21,621 bases of DNA, taken from Firmicutes bacterium CAG:124 (GTDB taxonomy: Bacteria; Bacillota; Clostridia; Oscillospirales; Oscillospiraceae). The DNA lies in the NCBI GenBank assembly GCA_000432135.1, contig HF990553.1, forward strand, positions 8,719-30,339, given 5' to 3'. The position numbers were made by a program, and so were the translations under genes. Shown here piece by piece: positions 1 to 7,758 of the stretch (the first letter of the stretch is position 1; each line of letters begins with the position of its first letter). Under the pieces are notes generated by a model. The model was not told the DNA's origin. It was given only the letters and a program-made list of their open reading frames with translations, and did no database searches.

Positions 1-940
1 TGACTGGGAATAGCGTCCTCTGCCCCAGTATCAGGCGGCTCCACGCCTGCTCCCGGCCCTGATTGCGCGTGTACCAGACGGCGTTTGCGTCCTCTGTGGA
101 AAATTTCGCAGAGCCGTCCAGCCCGTAGATCTCGTATTCCACCGTATTGGTGCAGCCGGGGGCCATGCGCTTCATTTCCATCACCATCGGGAACCGGTCG
201 CCCGCCGCATTGTGCGCGCCGCAGAGCAAAATCGCGTTGTCATATGTCTCGCAGGGCGCAAAGCCGTCGCCGCAGGGCCGCTGCGGGACGAGGTTGGCCA
301 GCTGCGCGCTCACGGAATCGACCCGGAAGCCGAGCCGGAACGGCAGGTGCTGGGTGTGGATGCCGAGGTCGCCCATGCAGCCATACGCGCCGTTGGTCTT
401 CAGCTGCCGCTTCCAGTTGATGGGCTTGCTCAGGTCCATATCCGACGCGTGCTTGATGGTGAAGCGTGCCTCGATCACGCGGCCGAAGAAGCCCTCCTGA
501 TACCAGCGGAAGAGCTGCTGCGCGGCGGGGTAATACGGAAATTCGCTCGAGCAGCGGACAAAGACCTGCGGATGCTCCCGCATGGCGCTCAGGATCTGCT
601 GGCAGGCGGGCAGATCGATCCCGAACGGCTTTTCGGCCAGCAGATGCTTGCCGGAACGGATGATATCGGTATAGATCTGCGCGTGCTGGTCGTGCGGCAC
701 GGCGCAGTAAACGGCTTCGACCTCCGGATTTTCCAGAAGCTCGTGATAATCATGGTAAAAATACCGCGTGTCTGGCACGCGCCGGAACCAGTCGAGGCTT
801 TTGTCCGTCCGGCTGCACGCGGCGATGATCTGTGGGCGCGGCAGGTCGGTCTGCAGATGCAGCCAGCGCATGGAGGCGCTTGCAAACTCCCGGCCCATCA
901 GCCCGCAGCCGATGACGCCGAATTTGATGGTCTTCTCCAC
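1..940 (-). CDS. Gfo/Idh/MocA family oxidoreductase, 3' end cut by window edge
   Basis: The minus-strand frame is open from a GTG at 938-940 to the window edge, giving 313 visible residues. The N-terminal Rossmann fold has the dinucleotide loop GCGLMG (residues 11-16). The family EKP motif is at 103-105 and GDLGIHTQHL at 190-199 matches the conserved H-containing segment of the C-terminal domain, so this is an NAD(P)-dependent sugar or cyclitol dehydrogenase of the Gfo/Idh/MocA family. Substrate is unknown. The GTG start is chosen because GGAGGG, lying in the last codons of the upstream aminotransferase gene, is about six bases away; only two bases separate that gene's TGA from this GTG, so translation is probably coupled. 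It is the fifth visible gene of the leftward operon. Families of this type are usually 330-400 aa, so roughly 20-80 residues are missing beyond the window. Family call is secure; specificity is not. Confidence 0.9.
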   Translation of the reverse strand, partial: MEKTIKFGVIGCGLMGREFASASMRWLHLQTDLPRPQIIAACSRTDKSLDWFRRVPDTRYFYHDYHELLENPEVEAVYCAVPHDQHAQIYTDIIRSGKHLLAEKPFGIDLPACQQILSAMREHPQVFVRCSSEFPYYPAAQQLFRWYQEGFFGRVIEARFTIKHASDMDLSKPINWKRQLKTNGAYGCMGDLGIHTQHLPFRLGFRVDSVSAQLANLVPQRPCGDGFAPCETYDNAILLCGAHNAAGDRFPMVMEMKRMAPGCTNTVEYEIYGLDGSAKFSTEDANAVWYTRNQGREQAWSRLILGQRTLFPV

Positions 941-942
941 GC

Positions 943-2484
943 TCAGCCCTCCATTTCGGACAGGCACTGCTCCATCCACGCGATCAGCTTCTCCACCATC
1001 GGCTCCGTGACCAGCAGCGGCAGCTTTGTCAGCGCGACGGGGCGGCAGTTGGCCTTGTAGGTCTGGGCGCTGATGTCGACGCAGAACTCGCGGTTCATCC
1101 GCGCGGCGAAGGCCGCCGCGTCCGGCACCTGATGGAAGCACAGGGCGCTCATATGCCCGTCGCCCTCCGCGCCGCTGCAAAGCGCGGGATGGCGCGCGGC
1201 AAGCTGGCGCAGCGCATCGTGATAGGTCTTGCCGACCGCTTCGATATGCGCGCCGTTATGGCTGACAAATTCCATCGTGACGAGATACGCAAGGCTTGCC
1301 AGCTCTTCCTGTCCGTTGGTGACGAGCGCGCCGAACTGGCTCAGGCAGTCGAACGCGCCGCTGACCAGCAGGCGGCTGGCCGGATACAGGCCGCCGGGGA
1401 AGCCCTTGCCGATGGAGACGAAGTCCGGCTGCAGACCGTATTTGCGGAACAGGAAGAGCGCATCGTACCATGCGCTGGACTGGATTTCGTCGCAGAGCAC
1501 GGGCGTGTCCGTTTCGCGGCACAGGCGGTAGGCCCCGGTCAGATACGTCTGATCCAGACGCGTACCGCTGTAATTCATCATGATCAGCTCGTGGCAGAAG
1601 CCCGCCGTCTTATAGGGCGGCGTGTTCCAGCGCTCGATGGCGCTGCGGAAGCTTTCGGGATCGTTGATCGCAACGGCCTCGACGCGCAGCGCGTCTTTGC
1701 ATTTTTCCGCAAGCGACGGCCACAGGCCGCGCAGCATCTGCGCCAGAATCGTCGTGCCGTGGTATCCGGCGGTCACGCCGCCGTCGTTATCCGCCATGAC
1801 GAGGAACACCGGAATGCGGTCAGGATACACGGGCGCGGAGCCGTCCAGCGTGTCAAAGCGGCTGAGCATCATCTTGAGCGCCGCCTCCACTGCCAAAGAG
1901 CCCGTTTCCAGATTGAGCACGCGGTTCAGAACGCCGGGCTGCCGCGCCTGCAGAAGTGTCTGCGGCAGCGGCTCGTCCATGGGACGGCCGTTGGCTGCGG
2001 CGATCAGGCGGCGTTCGAGCAGGCGCGTGATATATCCGCGCGTATTATTGTGTGTGGCGTTGGGAATGCCGAGTGCGCGAGCTTTGTCCAGCAGCGCGTA
2101 GCCCGGGAAGCCGTGGCCGAGCGGGATGTGATAGTGCTCGCTCTTTCCGGCAAAGTACAGCCGTCCGTCCTCGCCGAGGCGGAAGCAGCCGAGCGCGCTG
2201 AGCGGCGCGGGGGCATAGTGCTGTGCGGCGGCAAAGCTATCGGTCGGCGCGCCCGGCTCTGCCGAGACGGCCTGCGCGGGCGGGCAGAGCTGCCGCCCGA
2301 CCTGCTCCATCAGAATCTCCTGACGCGCGGCAAACGGATCCGGATAAAATTCGACCGGCTCCTGCGCGAGCTTCACAAGCGCCTGCTCCGATTCTCCGGT
2401 CAGCGCCGCGCGTGCGCGGCAAACGGCAGAGGTATACTCCGCGCCCAGAAGCGACTCTAAACTGCGGCTGAAATTTTTGATCAT
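943..2484 (-). CDS. class III (fold type I) PLP-dependent aminotransferase with N-terminal extension
   Basis: The 513-aa protein carries class III aminotransferase signatures: NLETGSLAVEAA (191-202), the PLP-ring aspartate in CDEIQSS (D332), and the Schiff-base lysine in FVSIGKGFPGG (K360). It is expected to move an amino group between a substrate amine or aldehyde/ketone and an amino-acid or keto-acid partner in the cytosol. Usual length is 420-460 aa; here about 100 extra residues precede the recognisable catalytic domain, and I do not recognise that extension. The start ATG at 2482-2484 is preceded by AAGGGGGA seven bases upstream. It lies 20 bp after the isomerase gene and 2 bp before the next oxidoreductase gene, inside the leftward operon. 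A catabolic or amino-sugar-handling role is inferred from this context. An aminomutase-type activity is a possible alternative within the same fold. Confidence 0.88.
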   Translation of the reverse strand: MIKNFSRSLESLLGAEYTSAVCRARAALTGESEQALVKLAQEPVEFYPDPFAARQEILMEQVGRQLCPPAQAVSAEPGAPTDSFAAAQHYAPAPLSALGCFRLGEDGRLYFAGKSEHYHIPLGHGFPGYALLDKARALGIPNATHNNTRGYITRLLERRLIAAANGRPMDEPLPQTLLQARQPGVLNRVLNLETGSLAVEAALKMMLSRFDTLDGSAPVYPDRIPVFLVMADNDGGVTAGYHGTTILAQMLRGLWPSLAEKCKDALRVEAVAINDPESFRSAIERWNTPPYKTAGFCHELIMMNYSGTRLDQTYLTGAYRLCRETDTPVLCDEIQSSAWYDALFLFRKYGLQPDFVSIGKGFPGGLYPASRLLVSGAFDCLSQFGALVTNGQEELASLAYLVTMEFVSHNGAHIEAVGKTYHDALRQLAARHPALCSGAEGDGHMSALCFHQVPDAAAFAARMNREFCVDISAQTYKANCRPVALTKLPLLVTEPMVEKLIAWMEQCLSEMEG

Positions 2485-2504
2485 ATCGGTTCCCCCTTAT
2501 GCTC

Positions 2505-3899
2505 TTACAGCTGTACAAATTCAACATTCCAAAGGCGGCAGAACAGGCGGATGCGGTCGAGCCGGTCGCCCAGGACGAGCGCCTCGTGGTGTGTGCCGCC
2601 CTGTTCGAGCCATGCCGTCACGCAGCTGCGCACGCCGCTGTCCGGCCGGAAGAACAGATACGGCATATCCACGTGCAGCAGATCCGCGTCCGGCAGGATC
2701 TCGCCCGGCGCGCAGACCAGCCGGAAGCGGTCCGCCGTCAGATGCGTCAGCGACAGGATGCACGCGCGGCCCGGCTCCGGCGTGAAGATCGGCGTGGGCG
2801 GATTGGAAAGCCCGCCCTCGGACAGGACTCTGTTTTTCAGATACGGGCGGCGGTCGGCGCGGCAGAGTTTCCAGTTGCCCTCGCCCTGATGGCACATCAG
2901 GATCGCTTCGCGCTTGAAGTCCATCATGTACATTTCCGTAAAGCCCGCCGCGCCGCAGAGCGTCTGCATGGCCGCCACCAGCACGGCGGCGGTGGAATCG
3001 CCCTCGGCGGCGTAGCCATAGCCGTCGGCCAGCAGGTTTGACGCCGCAAGCAGCGGCAGCTGCGTAAAACGGCCATCCTCGCCGCATTCGCCGTAGTGCA
3101 GCGTATAGCCGGACAGGCCGCCGGACTGCAGATAGGCCCTGAGGCCCAGATACATCCGCGCCGCCTCTGCGTGCGTCGGCTCGTCCAGCGTGGGGTCAAT
3201 CTCAAAAACGGCCTGATCCGCGTCCATCTGTGCCCGCACCGCGTCCTCTTCGACTTCGGCGCAGAAGCGGCGGACGGTCCCGATAGAGTCATAGACCAGT
3301 TCCGGCCCCAGGAAGCGGTAGATCGCCATATCGTCGGTAATGACGTCCCCCATGCCGGGCAGCTTGCCGATCACGCCGATGCGCATCCGCTTCATGGCGC
3401 GCACGGTCATGGCCGCGCAGCCAAAATCCGCGACGAACCGCACAAACGAGCCGTCGCAGCGGTTCCCGGCGTAATAGACGCAGTTGACGCCCATGCGCGT
3501 CATGACGTTCGCCTGATCCTGACTGCCATGGATGCCCTGATTGACCGTATAGTCCCACTCGATAAAGTCCGGCCGGACGGTCTGCTCCGGCTGGATGAGG
3601 GCAAGGGCCAGCGGCAGGTGGTTCTCCTCCAGCGCACGCACCAGATACGCCCCCTGCGAATAGGTCAGCAGCAGGATCAGAATTCCATCCAGCTTCTCAT
3701 GATTATATTGCGCCACGAGCGACTCGATCTGCGCCCGGTTCATAGCTGCGTGCGGGAAAACGAACTCCGCCGCGTCCCGCAGGCCGTCCAGAACCTCGTT
3801 TACATACGCCGTCTGCGCCCGGTCGATGCCGGGAAACAGCGGCAGATAGTCCTCCAGCATCAGAGCCAGAACGCCGAGTTTCGGTTTTTTCTGTGTCAT
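2505..3899 (-). CDS. L-arabinose/L-fucose isomerase-like sugar isomerase
   Basis: A 464-aa protein related to the AraA/FucI isomerase superfamily, which interconverts an aldose and a ketose using a divalent metal, usually Mn2+. The segment GIHGSQDQANVMTRMG (about 122-137) matches the conserved stretch around HG-QD-N--TR. FTEMY (E322), CHQGEGN (H337, E340) and GGTHH (H437, H438) correspond in order and spacing to the AraA metal-ligand and catalytic segments FMEDY, HMLEV and GGAHH. Identity to true AraA looks low, so the sugar is open. The ATG at 3897-3899 is preferred over one at 3906-3908, because the AAAGGA ribosome site lies eight bases before the former but directly abuts the latter. The start is 5 bp after the FGGY kinase stop. 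Pairing with that kinase suggests the pair makes and phosphorylates a ketose. Confidence 0.82.
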   Translation of the reverse strand: MTQKKPKLGVLALMLEDYLPLFPGIDRAQTAYVNEVLDGLRDAAEFVFPHAAMNRAQIESLVAQYNHEKLDGILILLLTYSQGAYLVRALEENHLPLALALIQPEQTVRPDFIEWDYTVNQGIHGSQDQANVMTRMGVNCVYYAGNRCDGSFVRFVADFGCAAMTVRAMKRMRIGVIGKLPGMGDVITDDMAIYRFLGPELVYDSIGTVRRFCAEVEEDAVRAQMDADQAVFEIDPTLDEPTHAEAARMYLGLRAYLQSGGLSGYTLHYGECGEDGRFTQLPLLAASNLLADGYGYAAEGDSTAAVLVAAMQTLCGAAGFTEMYMMDFKREAILMCHQGEGNWKLCRADRRPYLKNRVLSEGGLSNPPTPIFTPEPGRACILSLTHLTADRFRLVCAPGEILPDADLLHVDMPYLFFRPDSGVRSCVTAWLEQGGTHHEALVLGDRLDRIRLFCRLWNVEFVQL

Positions 3900-3904
3900 G
3901 TCTC

Positions 3905-5359
3905 TCATCCTTTCTGCAAATACAGCGCCTCATAGACGCGCCGGTAGGCCGCGTAGGCTTCTTCATACGCATCGGCGGTTTCCGCCTGCGGCTGATAGAC
4001 GGTTTGCTCCTCCGCGTCATGCAGCGCCCAGCCAAGCGCGCCTGCGGCCAGCATGGCCGCGCCGCGCGACGTGGCCTGCACCGTGGAGAGCGTGTGGAAC
4101 GGGCGGCGGCAGGCATCCGCCTTGATCTGCATCCAAAGCGCGCTCCCCGCTCCCCCGCCGAGCGAGGTCACGGTCTGCGCCGTGCAGCCGAGCGCAGACA
4201 GCATATTCAGAAAATCGCGCAGCTGGAAGGCCGCTGCCTCCAGAATCGCACGGGCGCAGGCAGCTCTTGTGCTGGACAGCCGCAGCCCGTAAAAGCCGCC
4301 GGAGGCCTCCGGCAGATTGTCGGGATCGACGCACCCGGCCAGATACGGCAGGAATGTCACGCCCTGCGCGCCGGGCGGCACCTGCTCCGCCAGCCGGTCA
4401 AGCGCAGCATAGCCGCCGTCCAGATCGCGGCAGAATTCGTCGCGGAACCAGCGCAGGCTCATGCCGATGGTGTTGCTGATGGGAAGATACAAATACGCGC
4501 CCGGCATGGCATGGCGGTAGATGGTCACATGATGGTCTTCGGAAAATTGCGGATGGGCCGTAAACGCGGCGGCGACCATGGCCGTGCCCGTCGTCTCGCA
4601 GAGCGTGCCCGGGCGGGTGCAGCCTGCGGCCAGCGCCGCGGCGGTCTGATCCATCGCGCCGGTCACGACGCAGGCAGAGGCAGGCAATCCCAGCGCTTCC
4701 GCCACCTCCGGCAGAACCGGCCCCACAATGCTGCCGCACGCAAGCGCCTGCGGCAGGCGCGTCCGGTCAAGCTCTGCCAGCGCGAGCGCCTCGTCCCAGT
4801 AATCGTCGCTTTGCAGGTCAAAATACCCGGTGGAGGTCAGCAGCGATTTTTCCGTGACTGCCCGGCCCGTGAGCCAAAGCATCAGATAATCCTCCAGCAG
4901 GAGGAATTTGTCGGTCCGCGCCCAGCTCTCCGGCTCCTGCTCCCGAAGCCAGAGCAGCTTCGCCAGCGGCAGCGCGCCGCTCAGCTCCGGCAGGCCGGTG
5001 CGCTCGTAAAAGCGCTGCCGGTCAAGCGCGGCGGCAAGCCGCGCCGCCTGCGCCTCCGCCCGGCTGTCCAGCCAGACGATCGCGGGCCGCAGGGCCTTTC
5101 CCTGCCTGTCCACGCAGAGCAGCGTTTCGCCCTGCGTCGTCAGCGCGACGGCACAGACCCTCGCCCGCGCTTCGGCGGGCAGCGCCAGAATGCATTGTGC
5201 TGCCGCATCCAGATACACCTGCGCCTCCACCTCGGCGCACACACCGCGCGTTTGCAGAGCATATTCCCGGCTCGTCAGCGCCGTCTGCCGGAGCTGACGG
5301 TCAAACAGACAGGCTTTTACGGACGTCGTGCCGACGTCCAGCGTCAGAATCAGTTCCAT
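3905..5359 (-). CDS. FGGY-family carbohydrate kinase (xylulokinase-like)
   Basis: The 484-aa product has the two-domain ASKHA layout of FGGY kinases. LTLDVGTTS (D8 onward) is the phosphate-1 loop, WLDSR (96-100) is the substrate-contact segment, and GAMDQTAAALAAG (234-246) carries the catalytic base, D237. Length is normal for xylulose, ribulose and glycerol kinases. It should transfer the ATP gamma-phosphate to a ketose or polyol in the cytosol. The ATG at 5357-5359 is chosen because GTGAGGA ends eight bases upstream; a GTG five codons earlier would have no ribosome site. It lies 11 bp behind the first gene of the operon and just ahead of the isomerase, so an isomerase-kinase step is likely. 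Which ketose is phosphorylated cannot be read from the sequence. Confidence 0.9.
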   Translation of the reverse strand: MELILTLDVGTTSVKACLFDRQLRQTALTSREYALQTRGVCAEVEAQVYLDAAAQCILALPAEARARVCAVALTTQGETLLCVDRQGKALRPAIVWLDSRAEAQAARLAAALDRQRFYERTGLPELSGALPLAKLLWLREQEPESWARTDKFLLLEDYLMLWLTGRAVTEKSLLTSTGYFDLQSDDYWDEALALAELDRTRLPQALACGSIVGPVLPEVAEALGLPASACVVTGAMDQTAAALAAGCTRPGTLCETTGTAMVAAAFTAHPQFSEDHHVTIYRHAMPGAYLYLPISNTIGMSLRWFRDEFCRDLDGGYAALDRLAEQVPPGAQGVTFLPYLAGCVDPDNLPEASGGFYGLRLSSTRAACARAILEAAAFQLRDFLNMLSALGCTAQTVTSLGGGAGSALWMQIKADACRRPFHTLSTVQATSRGAAMLAAGALGWALHDAEEQTVYQPQAETADAYEEAYAAYRRVYEALYLQKG

Positions 5360-5370
5360 ATATGCATTCC

Positions 5371-6516
5371 TCACAGCAGAATATCAGTCAGACAATTCGT
5401 CTCAGCAGAGCGTTTTGCCGCCAGACAGCACGCCGCGCTGCGCAGACCGCCCAGAAGATCCGACGACGGCGTTCCCCCCGCCAGCAGGTTCATAAAATCC
5501 TGCGCCAGCCGCCGGTCGCCGCCAAAGTGGTTGCCGCCGGTGGGCCGGATCCGGATCGTCGCGGTCTGGTCGAATGCATAGTCGTCATGGCGGATGACAC
5601 CGGTATAGAAATCAAACTCGGCGCTGCCCTTTGTTCCGATGATGCGGCAGCCGCGTCTGGCCGCCGTGCGCTTGACGGTAAAGTTCTGATTATAGCTGAT
5701 GATCGCGCCGCTTTCGCACAGGAACATGGCCGAGGCGACGTCCTCGTTGCCGGTATCCACGGCGAAGCAGCAGCAATTGCCCTGCACGTCCTCGCCGCGC
5801 AGCTTGCCGACGACATAACTGCTCTCCACGCAGGTGCGGTAGTCGGGACAGTCGGGGCAGTGCAGCCCGGCGGGCCTGTCTCCTTTATAATAGAGCTTCT
5901 CGGTGTGCGCGAAGACACGCTTCGGCGTCAGCCCGGCGGCGTGGCAGATATAGTCGATATCATGCGTCGTTTTCTGCAAAAACAGCCCGCCGGTCAGGCT
6001 CGGGTCGCGGTACCAGCTGTGATAGTACACGCTGCCGTAGGGCACATTGTTGACGGCCTGCACCATGGTGACGCGCCCGAGCGCGCCGCTTTCGACCAGC
6101 TGCCGCAGGCGGACGGTGATATCCGCCACGCGCAGAGGGAAGGACACGACGGCCCGGTCCAGCTTTCCCTCTGCGGCCTCACGCAGCGTCCGGTACTGCG
6201 CTTCGCTGATGCAGACGGGCTTTTCCAGAAACAGCGGGATATCCCGCTTCAGGACCTCGACCGCCAGCGGCGTATGCAGCGGGCAGCGCGTGCCGATGAA
6301 TACGCCGTCCGGTTCGCAGCCCCCCAGCAGCGCGTCCGCGTTTTCAAAATACCGCGCTTCAGCGAACAGCGGATCTCCGGCATTTTCCTCTTTGATCTGC
6401 TCCCAGCGCGGGTCCGCGACTGCGGCGACGGAAATATCCGCCTCGATCTCCCGGAAGGCCTGCAGCATGGTTTTCGAACGCAGGCCGTAGCCGAGAAAGG
6501 CAAGCTTCTTTGTCAT
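5371..6516 (-). CDS. Gfo/Idh/MocA family oxidoreductase with cysteine clusters
   Basis: First gene of the leftward operon, 381 aa. The Rossmann loop is GYGLRS (9-14), a looser version of GxGxxG. The EKP motif is at 98-100 and TTHDIDYICHAAG (183-195) holds the conserved HD pair of the C-terminal domain. It should be a soluble NAD(P)-dependent dehydrogenase acting on a sugar, sugar acid or cyclitol. Odd features are a cluster of cysteines C220, C223 and C229 in an HCPDCPDYRTC context and a CCC run at 248-250, which could bind a metal. AGGAG ends ten bases before the ATG. An exact TATTACTAATA operator lies 39-49 bp upstream. It differs clearly in sequence from the other Gfo/Idh protein at the left edge, so the two are not recent duplicates and probably perform different steps. 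Confidence 0.9.
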   Translation of the reverse strand: MTKKLAFLGYGLRSKTMLQAFREIEADISVAAVADPRWEQIKEENAGDPLFAEARYFENADALLGGCEPDGVFIGTRCPLHTPLAVEVLKRDIPLFLEKPVCISEAQYRTLREAAEGKLDRAVVSFPLRVADITVRLRQLVESGALGRVTMVQAVNNVPYGSVYYHSWYRDPSLTGGLFLQKTTHDIDYICHAAGLTPKRVFAHTEKLYYKGDRPAGLHCPDCPDYRTCVESSYVVGKLRGEDVQGNCCCFAVDTGNEDVASAMFLCESGAIISYNQNFTVKRTAARRGCRIIGTKGSAEFDFYTGVIRHDDYAFDQTATIRIRPTGGNHFGGDRRLAQDFMNLLAGGTPSSDLLGGLRSAACCLAAKRSAETNCLTDILL

Positions 6517-6554
6517 ATGCTTCGCACTCCTGTCTGCACGTATTGTTTTTTAAA

Positions 6555-6565
6555 TATTACTAATA
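6555..6565. promoter_or_regulatory. operator copy 1, TATTACTAATA (exact)
   Basis: The 11-bp palindrome TATTA-C-TAATA has perfect 5-bp arms about a single central base. It sits 39-49 bp upstream of the leftward Gfo/Idh start and overlaps a candidate -10 box for that operon. The same motif recurs at the three other divergent starts in the window, which supports it as the binding site of the local LacI-family protein. Binding itself is inferred. Confidence 0.72.
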
Positions 6566-6568
6566 ATA
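6563..6568 (-). promoter_or_regulatory. candidate -10 box for the leftward operon
   Basis: TATTAT on the minus strand lies about 47 bp before the Gfo/Idh start and overlaps operator copy 1, the same arrangement as at the LacI-gene promoter. No good -35 box is found at the right distance (only TTTACG- or CGTTTA-like hexamers), so the assignment is tentative; the promoter may need an activator. Confidence 0.3.
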
Positions 6569-6627
6569 TGCGAATTTTTTAGTCGTAAACGAATAATAAT
6601 CCAATCAAATATTATGAAATGTGTCTA

Positions 6628-6656
6628 TTGACTTGCATCGTTTCTGTTGCTATACT
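6628..6656 (+). promoter_or_regulatory. sigma-A promoter of the rightward ABC/catabolic operon
   Basis: TTGACT (6628-6633) and TATACT (6651-6656) are separated by exactly 17 bases, close to the vegetative consensus. Transcription would begin near 6663, giving a leader of about 107 nt before the first permease. The -10 box overlaps TACTACTAC, a weak match to the shared operator, so repression by promoter occlusion is plausible. Confidence 0.8.
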
Positions 6657-6663
6657 ACTACAA

Positions 6664-6696
6664 AAAGAAGAAAATATCAATCCTTTTTTCTTCTTT
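6664..6696. repeat. AT-rich inverted repeat in the leader
   Basis: AAAGAAGAAAA (6664-6674) and TTTTCTTCTTT (6686-6696) are perfect 11-bp arms around an 11-nt loop, beginning at the expected transcription start. A-U richness makes the stem weak, so it is a possible 5' mRNA stabiliser or protein site, not a convincing terminator. Confidence 0.4.
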
Positions 6697-6711
6697 GATC
6701 ATTTCGGATTG

Positions 6712-6724
6712 GGGCGTTCCGCCC
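6712..6724. repeat. small GC hairpin in the leader
   Basis: GGGCG (6712-6716) and CGCCC (6720-6724) enclose a TTC loop in otherwise AT-rich leader DNA. It is short and has no U-tract. It may only be a structural element of the 5' untranslated region. Confidence 0.3.
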
Positions 6725-6739
6725 ATTTCCTCATTTAAT

Positions 6740-6750
6740 TATTACTAATT
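6740..6750. promoter_or_regulatory. operator copy 2, TATTACTAATT (10/11)
   Basis: One mismatch from the exact palindrome at 6555 and 19470. It lies about 77 bp downstream of the predicted rightward start and 20 bp before the first permease codon, so it would act as a roadblock or as a looping partner for the copies near 6555 and 6653. Confidence 0.6.
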
Positions 6751-6769
6751 TTCGAAAGCGAGTGGTCCT

Positions 6770-7744
6770 ATGCGTAATCCGCCTGACGTCCCCGGTGTCC
6801 GCAGTCAGCGCACCCGATTCCAGAAGCTGCTGGCCTATCTGAAGCGCTACTGGTTCTTATATCTGCTTGTCCTGCCGGGCTTTGTCTTTATGATCGTGTT
6901 CAATTACGGCCCCATGTACGGCATTCAGCTGGCCTTTAAGGACTATCACGCAAATCTCGGCATCTGGGGCTCGCCGTGGGTCGGTCTTGAGCATTTCCGC
7001 GAGATGATCGCCGACGCCAATTTCTGGCGCGCGGCAAAAAACACGCTGATCATCAACGGCTATAACATCGTATTCAAGACGACGTTCACGATTTTCCTCG
7101 CACTCATGCTCAATGAGCTGCGCCTGAAAAAGGTCAAAAGCTGCGTGCAGACGGCAGCCTATCTGCCGTATTTCCTGTCCTGGGTCATTTTTGCCGGTCT
7201 GGTGCAGGTGTTTCTGGAATACCCGTCTTCCTCCGGCAGCAGCGGCGGCGTGATCAATCAGGTCATCACGTTTTTCGGCGGCGAGCCGATCAATTTCCTG
7301 ACGCGGCCCGATCTGTTCCGCGCGATCGTCGTGATTTCCAACATTATCAAGAACGCGGGCTACGGCACGATCGTCTATCTCGCGTCCATGTCCACGATCA
7401 ACCCGGCTCTGTACGAGGCGGCGAAGATGGACGGCTCCAACCGGCTGCAGATGATGCTGCACATCACTATCCCCGCGATCCTGCCGACCATCGTGATTTT
7501 GCTGATCCTGGATCTGTCCAGCCTGTTCAGCGCGAACTTTGACCAGATCTACAATCTGTACAACAACTATGTGCTCTCCACCGGCGATGTGCTCTCCACG
7601 TATATCTACCGCATCAGCCTCGGCGGCGGCACGTCCTTCGAGCTTTCCACGGCGATCAATCTGGTTCTGCAGGTTCTTGGCCTGATCGTCGTGCTGATCA
7701 CCAACAAGTTCGTTTCCAAGCTCGATATCATGGGCATTTTCTAA
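6770..7744 (+). CDS. sugar ABC transporter permease, LplB type
   Basis: A 324-aa membrane protein with about six hydrophobic helices (near 28-45, 98-116, 127-150, 184-205, 236-255 and 293-312). The cytoplasmic EAA loop is YEAAKMDGSNRLQMMLHITIP (215-235), which contacts the ATPase. The opening LPGFVFMIVFNYGPMYGIQ pattern is typical of the LplB branch of CUT1 (oligosaccharide) permeases. It would form a heterodimer with the next gene product. The ATG at 6770 has only a weak GAGTGG ribosome site, unusual beside the strong sites elsewhere in the operon. No ATP-binding subunit is encoded in the window, so a shared MsmX-type ATPase elsewhere is expected, as is usual for Firmicutes CUT1 systems. Confidence 0.95.
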   Translation: MRNPPDVPGVRSQRTRFQKLLAYLKRYWFLYLLVLPGFVFMIVFNYGPMYGIQLAFKDYHANLGIWGSPWVGLEHFREMIADANFWRAAKNTLIINGYNIVFKTTFTIFLALMLNELRLKKVKSCVQTAAYLPYFLSWVIFAGLVQVFLEYPSSSGSSGGVINQVITFFGGEPINFLTRPDLFRAIVVISNIIKNAGYGTIVYLASMSTINPALYEAAKMDGSNRLQMMLHITIPAILPTIVILLILDLSSLFSANFDQIYNLYNNYVLSTGDVLSTYIYRISLGGGTSFELSTAINLVLQVLGLIVVLITNKFVSKLDIMGIF

Positions 7745-7758
7745 AGGGAGGGCCGCGC

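Larger units (their letters stand above)
6517..6769. promoter_or_regulatory. divergent control region between the two main operons
   Basis: This 253-bp AT-rich gap stands out from the GC-rich coding DNA around it. It contains a strong rightward promoter, a weak leftward promoter candidate, two good LacI-type operator copies (6555-6565 and 6740-6750), a weaker copy on the rightward -10 box, and two leader hairpins. No coding sequence was seen in it. Confidence 0.85.

Noticed and set aside
1132..2460. A 442-codon plus-strand frame opposite the class III aminotransferase
   Set aside because: Same reason: Arg/Ala-rich with no family features, mirrored on an intact enzyme gene.
3893..5581. A 562-codon plus-strand frame opposite the FGGY kinase
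   Set aside because: Arg/Gln/Ala-rich, no motifs, and the opposite strand encodes an intact kinase with all signatures. It is a shadow caused by base composition.
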